A DNA stretch of 64,000 nt from Thalassobius sp050633445 (lineage in GTDB: Bacteria > Pseudomonadota > Alphaproteobacteria > Rhodobacterales > Rhodobacteraceae): contig JBOEGN010000030.1 of the NCBI GenBank assembly GCA_050633445.1, forward strand, positions 23,743 to 87,742, read 5' to 3'. Below the pieces are notes generated by a model. It saw only the letters and a list, made by a program, of their open reading frames with translations, was not told the DNA's origin and did no database searches. Positions within the stretch are counted from its first letter, which is position 1. Every line of letters starts with the position of its first letter. This document shows positions 42,871 through 51,754 of the stretch, piece after piece. The translations under genes were made by a program, and so were the position numbers.

Positions 42871-43608
42871 ATGTTGGATATTTCCTTTGCCGGAGCGGCA
42901 CTTGCAGGGCTGCTCAGCTTCTTTACGCCCTGCATCCTGCCGATGGTCCCCTTTTACCTGTGCTACATGGCGGGAATCTCGATGTCCCAGTTGCAGGACG
43001 ACGGAGAGATCGCCCCCGGCGCGCAACGGCGCCTGGTCATCTCGGCGGTGTTTTTTGCGCTTGGGGTCAGCACCATTTTCGTTCTGTTGGGCATGGGCGC
43101 GACCGCGCTGGGGCAGGCGTTTGCACAGTGGAGCAAGCCGCTGAGCTATGTCGCGGCGGGCGTTTTGCTGCTGTTCGGGCTGCATTTCCTGGGCATCCTG
43201 CGCATTCCGCTGCTGTACCGCGAGGCCAAGCTGGAAAGCAAAGCCGAACCCACAACCGTGATCGGCGCCTATGTGATGGGGCTGGCGTTTGGGTTTGGCT
43301 GGACGCCCTGTGTGGGGCCGGCGCTGGCCTCGATCCTGATGATCGCCAGCGGAATGGGAGACATTTGGCGCGGCGGATTGTTGTTGCTGGTTTACGGTTT
43401 GTCCATGACTGCACCGTTTATTGTGGCCGCACTGTTCGCCAAACCGTTCCTGCGCTGGATGCAGCGCAACCGGAAATACTTGGGTCATGTCGAAAAGGTG
43501 ATGGGCGCGATGCTGATCATCTTTGCTATCCTGATCGCGACCAACGCGGTTAACCTGATCGCGGATCTGATGATCCGATGGTTCCCTGGCTTTGCCGGTC
43601 TGGGGTAA
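42871..43608 (+). CDS. soxV: SoxV, CcdA-type membrane thiol-disulfide transporter
   Basis: A 245-residue inner-membrane protein of the CcdA/DsbD family with six hydrophobic segments. The redox cysteines are in LLSFFTPCILPMVPFYLCYM and FGFGWTPCVGPALASI. SoxV passes electrons from cytoplasmic thioredoxin to periplasmic SoxW/SoxS and so keeps the Sox system reduced. A CAAGGAG site precedes ATG 42871. It is the first gene of the rightward sox operon. Confidence 0.92.
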   Translation: MLDISFAGAALAGLLSFFTPCILPMVPFYLCYMAGISMSQLQDDGEIAPGAQRRLVISAVFFALGVSTIFVLLGMGATALGQAFAQWSKPLSYVAAGVLLLFGLHFLGILRIPLLYREAKLESKAEPTTVIGAYVMGLAFGFGWTPCVGPALASILMIASGMGDIWRGGLLLLVYGLSMTAPFIVAALFAKPFLRWMQRNRKYLGHVEKVMGAMLIIFAILIATNAVNLIADLMIRWFPGFAGLG

Positions 43609-43629
43609 TTGAAACAGAGGGAGGAGACT

Positions 43630-44208
43630 ATGAAACGACTGCTGATGACGATCGGCGCGGTGATCGCGCTGGCGTTGCCTGTTGCCGCCGAAGTTGGGGA
43701 TGACGGGCTGCACAAAGAACCGTGGATGCGTGACACCTTCAAGGACCTGCGCGAAGATCTGGAGGAAGCCAATGCCGAGGGCAAGCGTCTTGCCGTGATC
43801 ATCGAGCAGCGCGGCTGCATCTATTGTCAGAAAATGCACGAAGAGGTCTACTCGAAACCCGAACTGTCGCAATTCATCGACGACAACTTTTTCATGGTGC
43901 AACTGAACCTGCATGGCAGCGACACGGCCACTGATTTTGACGGTCAAGAACTGGCCCAGTCGGCCCTGATGCGCAAGTGGGGGATTCTGTTTACACCGAC
44001 CGTGATCTTCTTTCCCGAACAGGTGCCCGAAGACGTTCCAGCCCCGCAAACAGCGGTGGCGATCATGCCCGGAGCCTTTGCCACAGGCACCACGACAGAC
44101 ATGTATACGTGGGTCGCGGAAAAGCGGTACTTGCTTGATAACGGGGAAGATTTCCAACGTTACCATGCGCGTCGCATCCAAGAGCGCAACAATGGAAAAT
44201 TTGACTGA
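43630..44208 (+). CDS. soxW: Periplasmic thioredoxin-like SoxW
   Basis: A 192-residue exported thioredoxin-like protein. The signal peptide (RLLMTIGAVIALALPVAA) is cleaved near residue 20, and the redox pair is in EQRGCIYCQKMHEE (Cys63, Cys66). It receives electrons from SoxV. ATG 43630 follows GGGAGGAG; a TTG 21 bases earlier is less likely. The gene lies 21 bases after soxV. Confidence 0.92.
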   Translation: MKRLLMTIGAVIALALPVAAEVGDDGLHKEPWMRDTFKDLREDLEEANAEGKRLAVIIEQRGCIYCQKMHEEVYSKPELSQFIDDNFFMVQLNLHGSDTATDFDGQELAQSALMRKWGILFTPTVIFFPEQVPEDVPAPQTAVAIMPGAFATGTTTDMYTWVAEKRYLLDNGEDFQRYHARRIQERNNGKFD

Positions 44209-44229
44209 CCCCTTGCGCAATAATTAAAA

Positions 44230-44249
44230 AAATTCACAGAAGTGAATTT
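44230..44249. promoter_or_regulatory. Palindrome upstream of soxX, candidate SoxR operator
   Basis: AAATTCAC-AGAA-GTGAATTT, perfect 8-bp arms around four bases, in the 116-base gap between soxW and soxX. It is about 75 bases before soxX and shares AATTCACA with the soxS-soxV control region. A separate soxX promoter under SoxR control, as in Paracoccus-type clusters, is inferred. Confidence 0.65.
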
Positions 44250-44324
44250 GTTGTTGCGTTTCGAGGGGCCGGTGAACTACGGTATACCAAGCTTTAACAG
44301 CCAAAAAAATCCATGGGAGGAAAC

Positions 44325-44798
44325 ATGCGGCTATCTACACTGATACTGGTGGCCAGCTTTGCCGCCGGATCGGCCTACGCCAATCCGGTTGCGCCCGCTG
44401 ATGTTGTATTCACCGAAGACGGGGCCGTGGAAATGTCCCTGACTGGTGCGCCTGGCAATCCCGAAGCCGGGTTTGACGTGTTCTCGAATAAGAAAAAGGG
44501 CAATTGCATTGCCTGCCATAATATCGAGGCACGCACAGATCTTAACTTCCCGGGCAATGTTGGTCCCGTGCTGGACGGTGTCGGTGAAAACCGTACAACC
44601 GCAGAACTGCGCGGCATTCTGGCGAACTCGAAAATGACGTTCGAAGGCACCGTGATGCCGGCCTATTTCAAGGTCGATGGCTTCACGCGCCCAGGCAACG
44701 CCTATACCGGCAAGGCCCCTGACGGTCCGCTGGATCCGCTGCTGTCTGCCGCACAAATCGAAGATGTGATCGCCTTCCTGGCCACTCTGAAAGAGTGA
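44325..44798 (+). CDS. soxX: Cytochrome c subunit SoxX
   Basis: A 157-residue exported monoheme cytochrome c. The signal peptide ends at AYA near residue 19, the heme site is NCIACHN (Cys61, Cys64, His65) and the distal ligand is a methionine in the KMTFEGTVMPAY region. With SoxA it forms the enzyme that joins thiosulfate to the SoxY cysteine. The start is ATG 44325 behind GGGAGG; the ATG at 44313 lies inside that site. Confidence 0.93.
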   Translation: MRLSTLILVASFAAGSAYANPVAPADVVFTEDGAVEMSLTGAPGNPEAGFDVFSNKKKGNCIACHNIEARTDLNFPGNVGPVLDGVGENRTTAELRGILANSKMTFEGTVMPAYFKVDGFTRPGNAYTGKAPDGPLDPLLSAAQIEDVIAFLATLKE

Positions 44799-44828
44799 TC
44801 AGGGGCGTCGAGACTTAAGGAGATGAAC

Positions 44829-45245
44829 ATGGAATTCTCAAGACGCGACACGCTGGCGCTTGGGCTGGGGGCTGCGGCGCTGACCGTACTGCCAATCCAG
44901 GTCAACGCGGCTGCCGAAGACGATATCGCTGCCTTCACCGGCGGTGCTGACATTGCCGAGGGGGGTGTGTCCCTGACCGCGCCGGAAATCGCGGAAAACG
45001 GCAACACCGTGCCCGTTTCGGTCGAAGCAGAAGGCGCAACCGCCATCCTGCTGCTGGCCGCAGGCAACCCGACCCCCGGCGTTGCGACCTTTAACTTTGG
45101 CGAGCTGTCCGGCTCGCAGGCTGCATCGACCCGCATTCGTTTGGCCGGCACCCAGGACGTCGTGGCAATCGCCAAGATGGCCGACGGTTCCTTTGCCAAA
45201 GCCAGCTCGACCGTCAAGGTCACCATCGGCGGCTGCGGCGGCTAA
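44829..45245 (+). CDS. soxY: Sulfur-carrier protein SoxY
   Basis: A 138-residue carrier protein with a twin-arginine signal (SRRDTLALGLGAAALTV, cleavage near residue 28). The C-terminus is GGCGG, with Cys136 as the swinging-arm cysteine on which sulfur intermediates are carried. ATG 44829 is chosen because AAGGAG ends six bases before it; the ATG at 44823 directly touches that site. SoxY works as a SoxYZ heterodimer, and soxZ follows after 21 bases. Confidence 0.95.
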   Translation: MEFSRRDTLALGLGAAALTVLPIQVNAAAEDDIAAFTGGADIAEGGVSLTAPEIAENGNTVPVSVEAEGATAILLLAAGNPTPGVATFNFGELSGSQAASTRIRLAGTQDVVAIAKMADGSFAKASSTVKVTIGGCGG

Positions 45246-45266
45246 TCAGGACAAGGAGACTAGACA

Positions 45267-45596
45267 ATGGCAAAAGGTGTAAAACCCCGCGTCAAGGCCC
45301 CCAAAAAGGCCGCAGCAGGTGACTCCGTCACCCTGAAGACCCTGATCAGCCACAAGATGGAATCGGGTCAGCGCAAGAACAAGGATGGCTCGGTCATCCC
45401 GCGTTCGATCATCAACCGCTTCACCTGCGAATTCAACGGCAAGTCGGTCGTTGACGTCACGCTGGAGTCCGCGATCTCGACCAACCCGTATTTCGAATTC
45501 GAGGCATTGATCCCCGAAGCGGGCGAACTGAAGTTCACCTGGTACGATGATGACGGGTCGGTTTACGAGACCTCGAAGAAGGTCGCAATCGCTTAA
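45267..45596 (+). CDS. soxZ: Sulfur-carrier partner SoxZ
   Basis: A 109-residue protein without a signal peptide, as expected, since SoxZ is exported together with Tat-targeted SoxY. Family motifs are KTLISHKMESGQRKN near residue 30 and KFTWYDDDGSVYETSKKV at the end. It forms the immunoglobulin-like heterodimer partner of SoxY. Confidence 0.95.
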   Translation: MAKGVKPRVKAPKKAAAGDSVTLKTLISHKMESGQRKNKDGSVIPRSIINRFTCEFNGKSVVDVTLESAISTNPYFEFEALIPEAGELKFTWYDDDGSVYETSKKVAIA

Positions 45597-45662
45597 TAAA
45601 TCTGGTGGCCTGTTCCGGCGCGTTGCACCGTCGGGCAGGCTTGCCACTAGGGAGGAAGCTAG

Positions 45663-46517
45663 ATGAAATTCAAGCAACTGACTGCTGTCACAGCTCTGGC
45701 GCTGGCCTTGCCCACGCTGGCCTTGGCCGACGCTGATGACGATACGCTGGTCGTGAATGAAGAACAAACGCTGGTCACCAAGACTGCCGCTCCGGCGCAT
45801 CTGTCGGATGCCCTGGACGAGGTGATCTCGGGCTGGCATTTCCGGTCGGACAACACGCAGATGATGCAGGCGGATGACTTTGACAACCCCGGTATGCTGG
45901 CCGTCGAGGCCGGGATGGATGACTGGGACACTGTCGAGGGCAGCGAAGGTAAATCCTGTTCGTCCTGTCACGGTGATGTCGAAGACAGCATGAAGGGCGT
46001 GCGCGCCGTCTATCCCAAGTGGAATGACGGGGCCGAAGAGGTCCGCACCCTGGAAATGCAGGTCAACGATTGCCGCGAAACCCGTATGGGCGCTGACAAG
46101 CTGAAATACACTTCGGGCAAGCTGACCAACATGGTTGCTTTGATCAGCCTGCAATCGCGCGGGATGCCGGTCAATGTTGCGATCGACGGCCCGGCCGAGG
46201 CGATGTGGGAAGAAGGTAAAGAGATTTACTATACCCGCACCGGTCAGCTGGAACTGTCCTGCGCGAACTGCCACGAAGACAACTATGGCAACATGATCCG
46301 CGCAGACCACCTGTCTCAGGGTCAGATCAACGGCTTCCCCGTGTACCGTCTGAAAAACGCCAAGCTGAACTCGGTTCACGCGCGTTTCAAAGGCTGCGTG
46401 CGCGACACCCGTGCTGAAACCTATAAGCCCGGTAGCGCCGATTTCGTCGCTCTGGAGCTGTATGTTGCCAGCCGCGGCAACGGCCTGTCGGTCGAAGCTC
46501 CGTCGGTTCGGAACTGA
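45663..46517 (+). CDS. soxA: Diheme cytochrome c SoxA
   Basis: A 284-residue exported protein with signal peptide MKFKQLTAVTALALALPTLA. Two heme sites are visible: CSSCH (Cys99, Cys102, His103) and CANCH (Cys200, Cys203, His204), so this is the diheme type. Cys245 in FKGCVRDTRAE is the active-site cysteine whose persulfide ligates the second heme. SoxAX attaches thiosulfate to SoxY. GGGAGG precedes the ATG. A stem-loop follows the stop at 46524. Confidence 0.95.
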   Translation: MKFKQLTAVTALALALPTLALADADDDTLVVNEEQTLVTKTAAPAHLSDALDEVISGWHFRSDNTQMMQADDFDNPGMLAVEAGMDDWDTVEGSEGKSCSSCHGDVEDSMKGVRAVYPKWNDGAEEVRTLEMQVNDCRETRMGADKLKYTSGKLTNMVALISLQSRGMPVNVAIDGPAEAMWEEGKEIYYTRTGQLELSCANCHEDNYGNMIRADHLSQGQINGFPVYRLKNAKLNSVHARFKGCVRDTRAETYKPGSADFVALELYVASRGNGLSVEAPSVRN

Positions 46518-46523
46518 TCTGTG

Positions 46524-46551
46524 ATCCAGAGCGGCGCGGGTCGCTCTGGAT
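46524..46551 (+). other. Intercistronic stem-loop after soxA without a T-run
   Basis: ATCCAGAGCG (46524-46533), an eight-base loop and CGCTCTGGAT (46542-46551) form a perfect 10-bp stem. No run of T follows, so it is unlikely to be a full terminator; an mRNA-processing or stability element is more likely. Confidence 0.6.
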
Positions 46552-46655
46552 ACACTAAGGATCGCAATACATTGATATTTAAGACCATTTCGGTCTGACC
46601 TCTGGTTCCTCCCGCCAGGGGCATAGGAACACCTAACCGCTCGGAGTTATGAGCT

Positions 46656-48353
46656 ATGATCTCTCGCCGCGATTTTCTTCAGGTTTCGATGGCCGCGTCC
46701 GCGATGTACGGCGCGTCGGGTTTTGGCAACTGGGCCCGTCTGGCCGCGCAGCAAAAGCTGACGCAGGACGAGCTGTTGCAATTCGACACGTTTGGCAACG
46801 TATCGTTGATCCACGTCACTGATATTCATGCCCAGCTGAAACCGATTTACTTCCGCGAGCCCGAGATCAACCTGGGTGTTGGTGCCGCCAAGGGGCAGGT
46901 GCCCCATGTCACCGGCGCTGATTTCCGCAAGATGTATGGCGTCAATGATGGTTCGCCCTCGGCCTACGCGCTGACGCATGACGATTTCTCGTCGCTGGCG
47001 CAGGCCTATGGTAAGGTCGGCGGTCTGGATCGCGTGTCCACTGTGATCAACTCGATCCGCGCCGAACGCCCTGATGCGCTGCTGCTGGATGGCGGCGATA
47101 CCTGGCACGGCTCCTATACGTGCTATCACACCGAAGGCCAGGACATGGTCAACGTGATGAACGTGCTGAAGCCCGATGCGATGACCTTCCACTGGGAATT
47201 CACCCTGGGCAGCGAACGCGTGCGCGAGATTGTCGAAGATCTGCCCTTTGCGGCGCTGGGTGCCAATATCTATGACGCCGAATGGGACGAACCCGCCGAG
47301 GATTTCGCCCCCTACAAAATGTTCGAACGAGGCGGTGTGAAGATCGCTGTGATCGGTCAGGCCTTCCCCTATATGCCCATCGCGAACCCGCGTTGGATGT
47401 TCCCCGAATACAGCTTTGGTATCCGGGATGAACGGATGCAGGAAGTGGTCGAAGAGGTGAAAGCCGCCGGTGCCGAGCTGGTCGTGCTGCTGAGCCACAA
47501 CGGTTTTGACGTGGACAAGAAGATGGCCAGCCGCGTGCAGGGCATCGACGTGATCCTGTCGGGCCACACTCATGATGCGCTGCCCGAGCCTGTTCTGGTC
47601 GGCGAGACGATCATTATCGCCTCAGGCTCGAACGGAAAATTCGTCAGCCGCGTTGATCTGGACGTGCGCGATGGCCGGATGATGGGCTTCCGTCACAAAC
47701 TGATCCCGATTTTCAGCGACGTGATCGAACCTGACAAGGCCGTGACCTCGGTGATTGACGCTCAGCGCGCGCCTTACGCGGACACGATGTCCGAGGTAAT
47801 CGGCAAGACCGACAGCCTGCTGTACCGCCGTGGGAACTTTAACGGAACCTGGGATGACCTGATCTGTGACGCCTTGCTGAGCGAGCGCGAAGCCGACATC
47901 GCCATGTCGCCCGGCGTACGTTGGGGCCCCTCGATCCTGCCCGGTCAGGATATCACCCGCGAGGATATCTGGAACGCGACCTCGATGACCTATGGTCAGG
48001 CGTATCGGTCTGAAATGACTGGGGAATTCATTAACGTGATCCTCGAAGATGTGGCCGATAACCTGTTCAACACCGACCCCTATTATCAGCAGGGCGGCGA
48101 CATGGTGCGCATCGGTGGCATGGGCTACAAAATCGACGTCAGCAAGCCTCAGGGCGAGCGGATCAGCGACATGACGCTGCTGAAAACCGGCGAGCTGATC
48201 GACCCGGCGAAAAACTATGTTGTGGCCGGTTGGGCCAGCGTGAACGAAGGCACTGAAGGCCCACAAATCTGGGACGTGGTCGAGGACCACATCCGCAAGA
48301 TGGGCACCGTGACCGTCAATCCGCATGACAACGTGAAAGTGGTGGGGGCCTAA
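46656..48353 (+). CDS. soxB: SoxB, dimanganese thiosulfohydrolase
   Basis: A 565-residue enzyme with a Tat signal at the extreme N-terminus (ISRRDFLQVSMAASAMYG). Metal-binding motifs of the 5'-nucleotidase family follow: SLIHVTDIHAQLKP, LLLDGGDTWHGS, VVLLSHNGFDVD and ILSGHTHDALPEP. SoxB hydrolyses the terminal sulfonate from SoxY-bound sulfur intermediates to release sulfate. Length is usual for the family. Confidence 0.96.
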   Translation: MISRRDFLQVSMAASAMYGASGFGNWARLAAQQKLTQDELLQFDTFGNVSLIHVTDIHAQLKPIYFREPEINLGVGAAKGQVPHVTGADFRKMYGVNDGSPSAYALTHDDFSSLAQAYGKVGGLDRVSTVINSIRAERPDALLLDGGDTWHGSYTCYHTEGQDMVNVMNVLKPDAMTFHWEFTLGSERVREIVEDLPFAALGANIYDAEWDEPAEDFAPYKMFERGGVKIAVIGQAFPYMPIANPRWMFPEYSFGIRDERMQEVVEEVKAAGAELVVLLSHNGFDVDKKMASRVQGIDVILSGHTHDALPEPVLVGETIIIASGSNGKFVSRVDLDVRDGRMMGFRHKLIPIFSDVIEPDKAVTSVIDAQRAPYADTMSEVIGKTDSLLYRRGNFNGTWDDLICDALLSEREADIAMSPGVRWGPSILPGQDITREDIWNATSMTYGQAYRSEMTGEFINVILEDVADNLFNTDPYYQQGGDMVRIGGMGYKIDVSKPQGERISDMTLLKTGELIDPAKNYVVAGWASVNEGTEGPQIWDVVEDHIRKMGTVTVNPHDNVKVVGA

Positions 48354-48434
48354 GCCCCCGCATCCTTGGGGGCCAAGTGCGGCCGACCCGTTCACACAGA
48401 TGAATCCGAGAATTTCAAGAGGAGGCAAAGACAC

Positions 48435-49721
48435 ATGACAGTCCGCTTCAAAGGTAAACAGCCCTCGCGGCGCGCGTTCCTGAAGGGCACGCTGGCGTCT
48501 ACTGCGGGCGCGGTTGCCGGCGCAGGGGCCGCTGGCGCTGCCACGCCAGACCCGTTGATTACCGAAAAACAAGAATGGGCCATGGGCCTGGGCGATGGCG
48601 TCGATGCCACGCCTTATGGTCTGCCGATTCAGTACGAAGGCGACGTGATCCGCCGCAATGTGGAATGGCTGACGGCTGACACGATCAGCTCGATCAACTT
48701 CACGCCGATCCACGCGCTGGACGGCACCATCACTCCGCAAGGCTGTGGGTTCGAGCGTCACCACTCTGGCGCGATTGATCTGAAGAAGGACGATTTCCGT
48801 CTGATGATCAATGGCTTGGTGGACACGCCGCTGGTGTTCTCTTACGAGGATCTGGAGCGTTTCCCGCGTGAGAACAAGACGTTCTTCCTGGAATGCGCGG
48901 CCAATACCGGTATGGAATGGGCGGGCTCGCAGCTGAACGGCGCGCAGTTTACCCACGGCATGATCCACAACATGGAATATTCGGGCATCTCGCTGCGCAC
49001 CCTGCTGGAAGAGGCCGGTTTGGATGCTGCGGGCGATCTAAAGGACAAATGGGTCTATGTCGAAGGCGCGGATGCGTCCTCGAACGGGCGCTCGATCCCG
49101 ATGGAAAAGGCGCTGGACGACTGCATGATCGCCTTCAAGGCCAATGGCGAGGCGCTGCGCAAAGAGCACGGCTATCCCGCGCGTCTGGTCGTTCCCGGTT
49201 GGGAAGGCAACATGTGGGTCAAATGGATCCGCCGTATCGAGGTGACCAATCAGGCGATCGAAAGCCGCGAGGAAACCTCTAAATATACCGACACGCTGGA
49301 GGACGGCACCAGCCGTAAATGGACCTGGGTCATGGACGCCAAATCGGTTGTCACCAGCCCCAGCCCACAATCGCCGATCAAGCACGGTCATGGCCCGCTG
49401 GTCATCACCGGTCTGGCCTGGTCTGGCCGCGGTGCGATCACCCGTGTGGACGTGTCCAAGGACGGTGGCAAGACCTGGGAAACCGCCCGTCTGGCCAATC
49501 CCGGTCAACCCATGGCGCTGACACGGTTCTATCTGGATACCGATTGGAACGGCGAAGAAATGCTGCTGCAATCGCGCGCCGTGGATGAAACGGGCTATGT
49601 TCAGCCGACCAAACACATGCTGCGCGACGTGCGCGGCGAAAACTCCATCTACCACAATAACTGCATTCAGACCTGGTGGGTCAAATCGGACGGGGAGGCA
49701 GAGAATGTCGAAGTATCGTAA
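48435..49721 (+). CDS. soxC: SoxC, molybdenum subunit of sulfane dehydrogenase
   Basis: A 428-residue Tat-exported protein (PSRRAFLKGTLASTAGAVAG). It has the sulfite-oxidase fold with Mo-ligand Cys154 in FFLECAANTGMEWAGS and a C-terminal dimerisation domain. SoxCD oxidises the sulfane sulfur on SoxY with release of six electrons, so presence of soxCD predicts full oxidation of thiosulfate to sulfate without sulfur globules. GAGGAGG precedes ATG 48435. It overlaps soxD by 17 bases. Confidence 0.95.
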   Translation: MTVRFKGKQPSRRAFLKGTLASTAGAVAGAGAAGAATPDPLITEKQEWAMGLGDGVDATPYGLPIQYEGDVIRRNVEWLTADTISSINFTPIHALDGTITPQGCGFERHHSGAIDLKKDDFRLMINGLVDTPLVFSYEDLERFPRENKTFFLECAANTGMEWAGSQLNGAQFTHGMIHNMEYSGISLRTLLEEAGLDAAGDLKDKWVYVEGADASSNGRSIPMEKALDDCMIAFKANGEALRKEHGYPARLVVPGWEGNMWVKWIRRIEVTNQAIESREETSKYTDTLEDGTSRKWTWVMDAKSVVTSPSPQSPIKHGHGPLVITGLAWSGRGAITRVDVSKDGGKTWETARLANPGQPMALTRFYLDTDWNGEEMLLQSRAVDETGYVQPTKHMLRDVRGENSIYHNNCIQTWWVKSDGEAENVEVS

Positions 49722-50781
49722 TCTGTTGATCGGCTCGGCCGTCGCTGCCATGACCGCTGTTCCGGCCTATGCTGAAAAGATGGGCCTGGGCCGTCCCGCG
49801 CTGCCCGAGGAGGTTGCCGCCTGGGATCATGACATCTCGCCCGATGGCACCGGATTGCCGGTAGGCTCTGGCTCGGTTGAAGATGGCGAAGTGGTGTTCG
49901 TGGACAATTGCGCCGTCTGTCACGGTGAGTTCGCCGAAGGCGCTGGCAACTGGCCGAAACTGGCCGGCGGCGAAGACAGTCTGGCCGACAAGGATCCGCT
50001 GAAAACCGTGGGCTCGTACTGGCCGTACCTGTCGACCGTGTATGACTATGTCCGCCGCTCGATGCCGTTTGGCGCAGCCCAGACCATGAGCGATGACGAT
50101 GTCTATGCGATCACCGCGTATATCCTGTATTCGAACTATCTGGTCGAGGATGACTTCGTTCTGTCGAACGAGAACTTCATGGACGTGGAAATGCCCAATG
50201 CGGGTGGGTTCATCGTGGATGACCGCGAAACCACCGAGAAGCATTTCTGGACCGAGCCTTGCATGGAAAACTGCAAGGAAGGTGAGGTTAAGATCACCAT
50301 GCGCGCTGCCGTTCTGGACGTGACACCGGAAGAAGAGGGCGCAGAAGAGGCCAAGGCCGAACCCGCAGCTGAACCGGCGATGGAAGAGCCCAAAGTTGTG
50401 CCCGCCGCCGCCGAAGAAGCGCCTGCTGAAGAGCCCGAGCCTTCGATGGCCGCACTGGACCCCGAGCTGGTGAAAGCCGGTGAAAAGGTCTTTAAGAAGT
50501 GTAAATCCTGCCACCAGGTGGGCGACAAGGCCAAGAACAAGACCGGTCCGCATCTGAACGATGTGATGGGTCGTACACTGGGCGGAATCGACGGGTTCAA
50601 ATACTCGAAAACCATGAAGGCCATGGGCGAAGACGGCACCGTCTGGAACGAGGAAACCATGGCGACCTTCCTGGCCAGGCCCAAGAAATTCGTGAAGAAA
50701 ACCAAGATGTCCTTTGCCGGTTTGAAAAAGGAAAAAGACATCGTGGCGATCACGGAATACCTGAAATCCCTGTCGCAATAA
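49705..50781 (+). CDS. soxD: SoxD, diheme cytochrome c subunit of sulfane dehydrogenase
   Basis: A 358-residue exported cytochrome with two heme sites, CAVCH (Cys69, Cys72, His73) and CKSCH (Cys266, Cys269, His270). The two domains are joined by a linker rich in Ala, Glu and Pro (about residues 208-247). The C-terminal domain resembles class I cytochrome c (c2-like), consistent with SoxD of Paracoccus. The start overlaps soxC by 17 bases. Confidence 0.94.
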   Translation: MSKYRNLLIGSAVAAMTAVPAYAEKMGLGRPALPEEVAAWDHDISPDGTGLPVGSGSVEDGEVVFVDNCAVCHGEFAEGAGNWPKLAGGEDSLADKDPLKTVGSYWPYLSTVYDYVRRSMPFGAAQTMSDDDVYAITAYILYSNYLVEDDFVLSNENFMDVEMPNAGGFIVDDRETTEKHFWTEPCMENCKEGEVKITMRAAVLDVTPEEEGAEEAKAEPAAEPAMEEPKVVPAAAEEAPAEEPEPSMAALDPELVKAGEKVFKKCKSCHQVGDKAKNKTGPHLNDVMGRTLGGIDGFKYSKTMKAMGEDGTVWNEETMATFLARPKKFVKKTKMSFAGLKKEKDIVAITEYLKSLSQ

Positions 50782-50789
50782 GCGCTAGG

Positions 50790-50817
50790 TAAGGGGGCCG
50801 GTTTTCTGGCCCCCTTA
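50790..50817 (+). other. Intercistronic stem-loop after soxD without a T-run
   Basis: TAAGGGGGCC (50790-50799), an eight-base loop and GGCCCCCTTA (50808-50817) form a perfect 10-bp stem nine bases after the soxD stop. No T-run follows. The gap to soxE is 223 bases, the longest inside the cluster, so it may separate two mRNA segments. Confidence 0.6.
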
Positions 50818-51004
50818 AGACCATGTTGAGGAGCGTGGTCAATCGTCAGTACGACCGGGAGGAGGCCTTGCTGACAAAACTCGGGACAGGACACGCGGGC
50901 AGGCTGCCCGGTTGTGCTGTCCAACGGCCTGTACTCTCCCGGAACACAAGATTTCGGCAACCTGGCGGCGGGAAACGCACAGGATGCACAAGGGAGACGC
51001 GCGC

Positions 51005-51721
51005 ATGTTCACAAATTGGATCAAGTCCGCCGGATTGATTGCCGGATTGATCATTACCAGCTCGACCGCGATGGCCGATCAAATCGGTGACGCCGAAAAA
51101 GGTGCCAAGGTTTTTAAGAAATGCTCGGGCTGCCACCAGGTGGGGCAGGGCGCCAAGAACCGGGTCGGTCCGCATCTGAACGGTATCTTTGGGCGCAAGG
51201 CCGCGACCGTCAGCGAGGATTTCAAATACTCCAAGGGTCTGCGCCGCGCCGGTGCTGATGGGCTGGTCTGGTCGCTGGACAAGCTGGACGCCTACCTGGA
51301 AAACCCCAAGGCGCTGGTCACCGGGACGCGGATGAGCTTTCGCGGATTGAAGAAAGAGCAAGACCGTCATGACGTTCTGGCCTATCTGCGTCAATTCTCG
51401 GACAATCCGGCCAACATCCCCGAGGCGCAGCCGACGCAGGTCCCGCCCGAGGTCGAGCTGACCCCTGAAATTCTGGCCATTGTCGGGGATCCTGACTATG
51501 GTGAATACCTAGCCAGCGAATGTACGACATGCCACCAGCGCAGTGGCGCGGACGAGGGGATCCCCTCGATCACGCATTGGCCGCTCGAAGATTTCGTCAT
51601 CGCCATGCACGCCTACAAACGTAAAATCCGTCCGCACCCTGTGATGCAGATGATGGCCGGGCGTTTGTCAGACGAAGAGATTGCGGCCCTGGCCGCGTAC
51701 TTCAAGGACCTTGAAGGTTAA
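51005..51721 (+). CDS. soxE: SoxE, diheme cytochrome c
   Basis: A 238-residue exported protein with signal peptide ending near AMA (residue 24) and two heme sites, CSGCH (Cys40, Cys43, His44) and CTTCH (Cys173, Cys176, His177). The first domain is strikingly like the last domain of SoxD (KVFKKC-GCHQVG, KNR/KTGPHLN, FKYSK), suggesting a duplication. It is the electron acceptor partner of SoxF in Paracoccus-type clusters. AGGGAG precedes ATG 51005. Confidence 0.9.
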   Translation: MFTNWIKSAGLIAGLIITSSTAMADQIGDAEKGAKVFKKCSGCHQVGQGAKNRVGPHLNGIFGRKAATVSEDFKYSKGLRRAGADGLVWSLDKLDAYLENPKALVTGTRMSFRGLKKEQDRHDVLAYLRQFSDNPANIPEAQPTQVPPEVELTPEILAIVGDPDYGEYLASECTTCHQRSGADEGIPSITHWPLEDFVIAMHAYKRKIRPHPVMQMMAGRLSDEEIAALAAYFKDLEG

Positions 51722-51754
51722 CAAAGGTCCGTCACTCATAAGGGAGGAAGACTT

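Noticed and set aside
42427..44220. Very long leftward reading frame (597 codons) spanning soxS, soxV and soxW
   Set aside because: Only its last 123 codons (soxS) have a signal peptide and thioredoxin motif. The rest is antisense to clearly conserved soxV and soxW and has low-complexity His/Gln/Arg-rich composition typical of a shadow frame in GC-rich DNA.
45604..45646. Imperfect stem-loop between soxZ and soxA
   Set aside because: Pairing needs bulges and mismatches, much weaker than the stems after soxA, soxD and soxF, so it was not listed as a feature.
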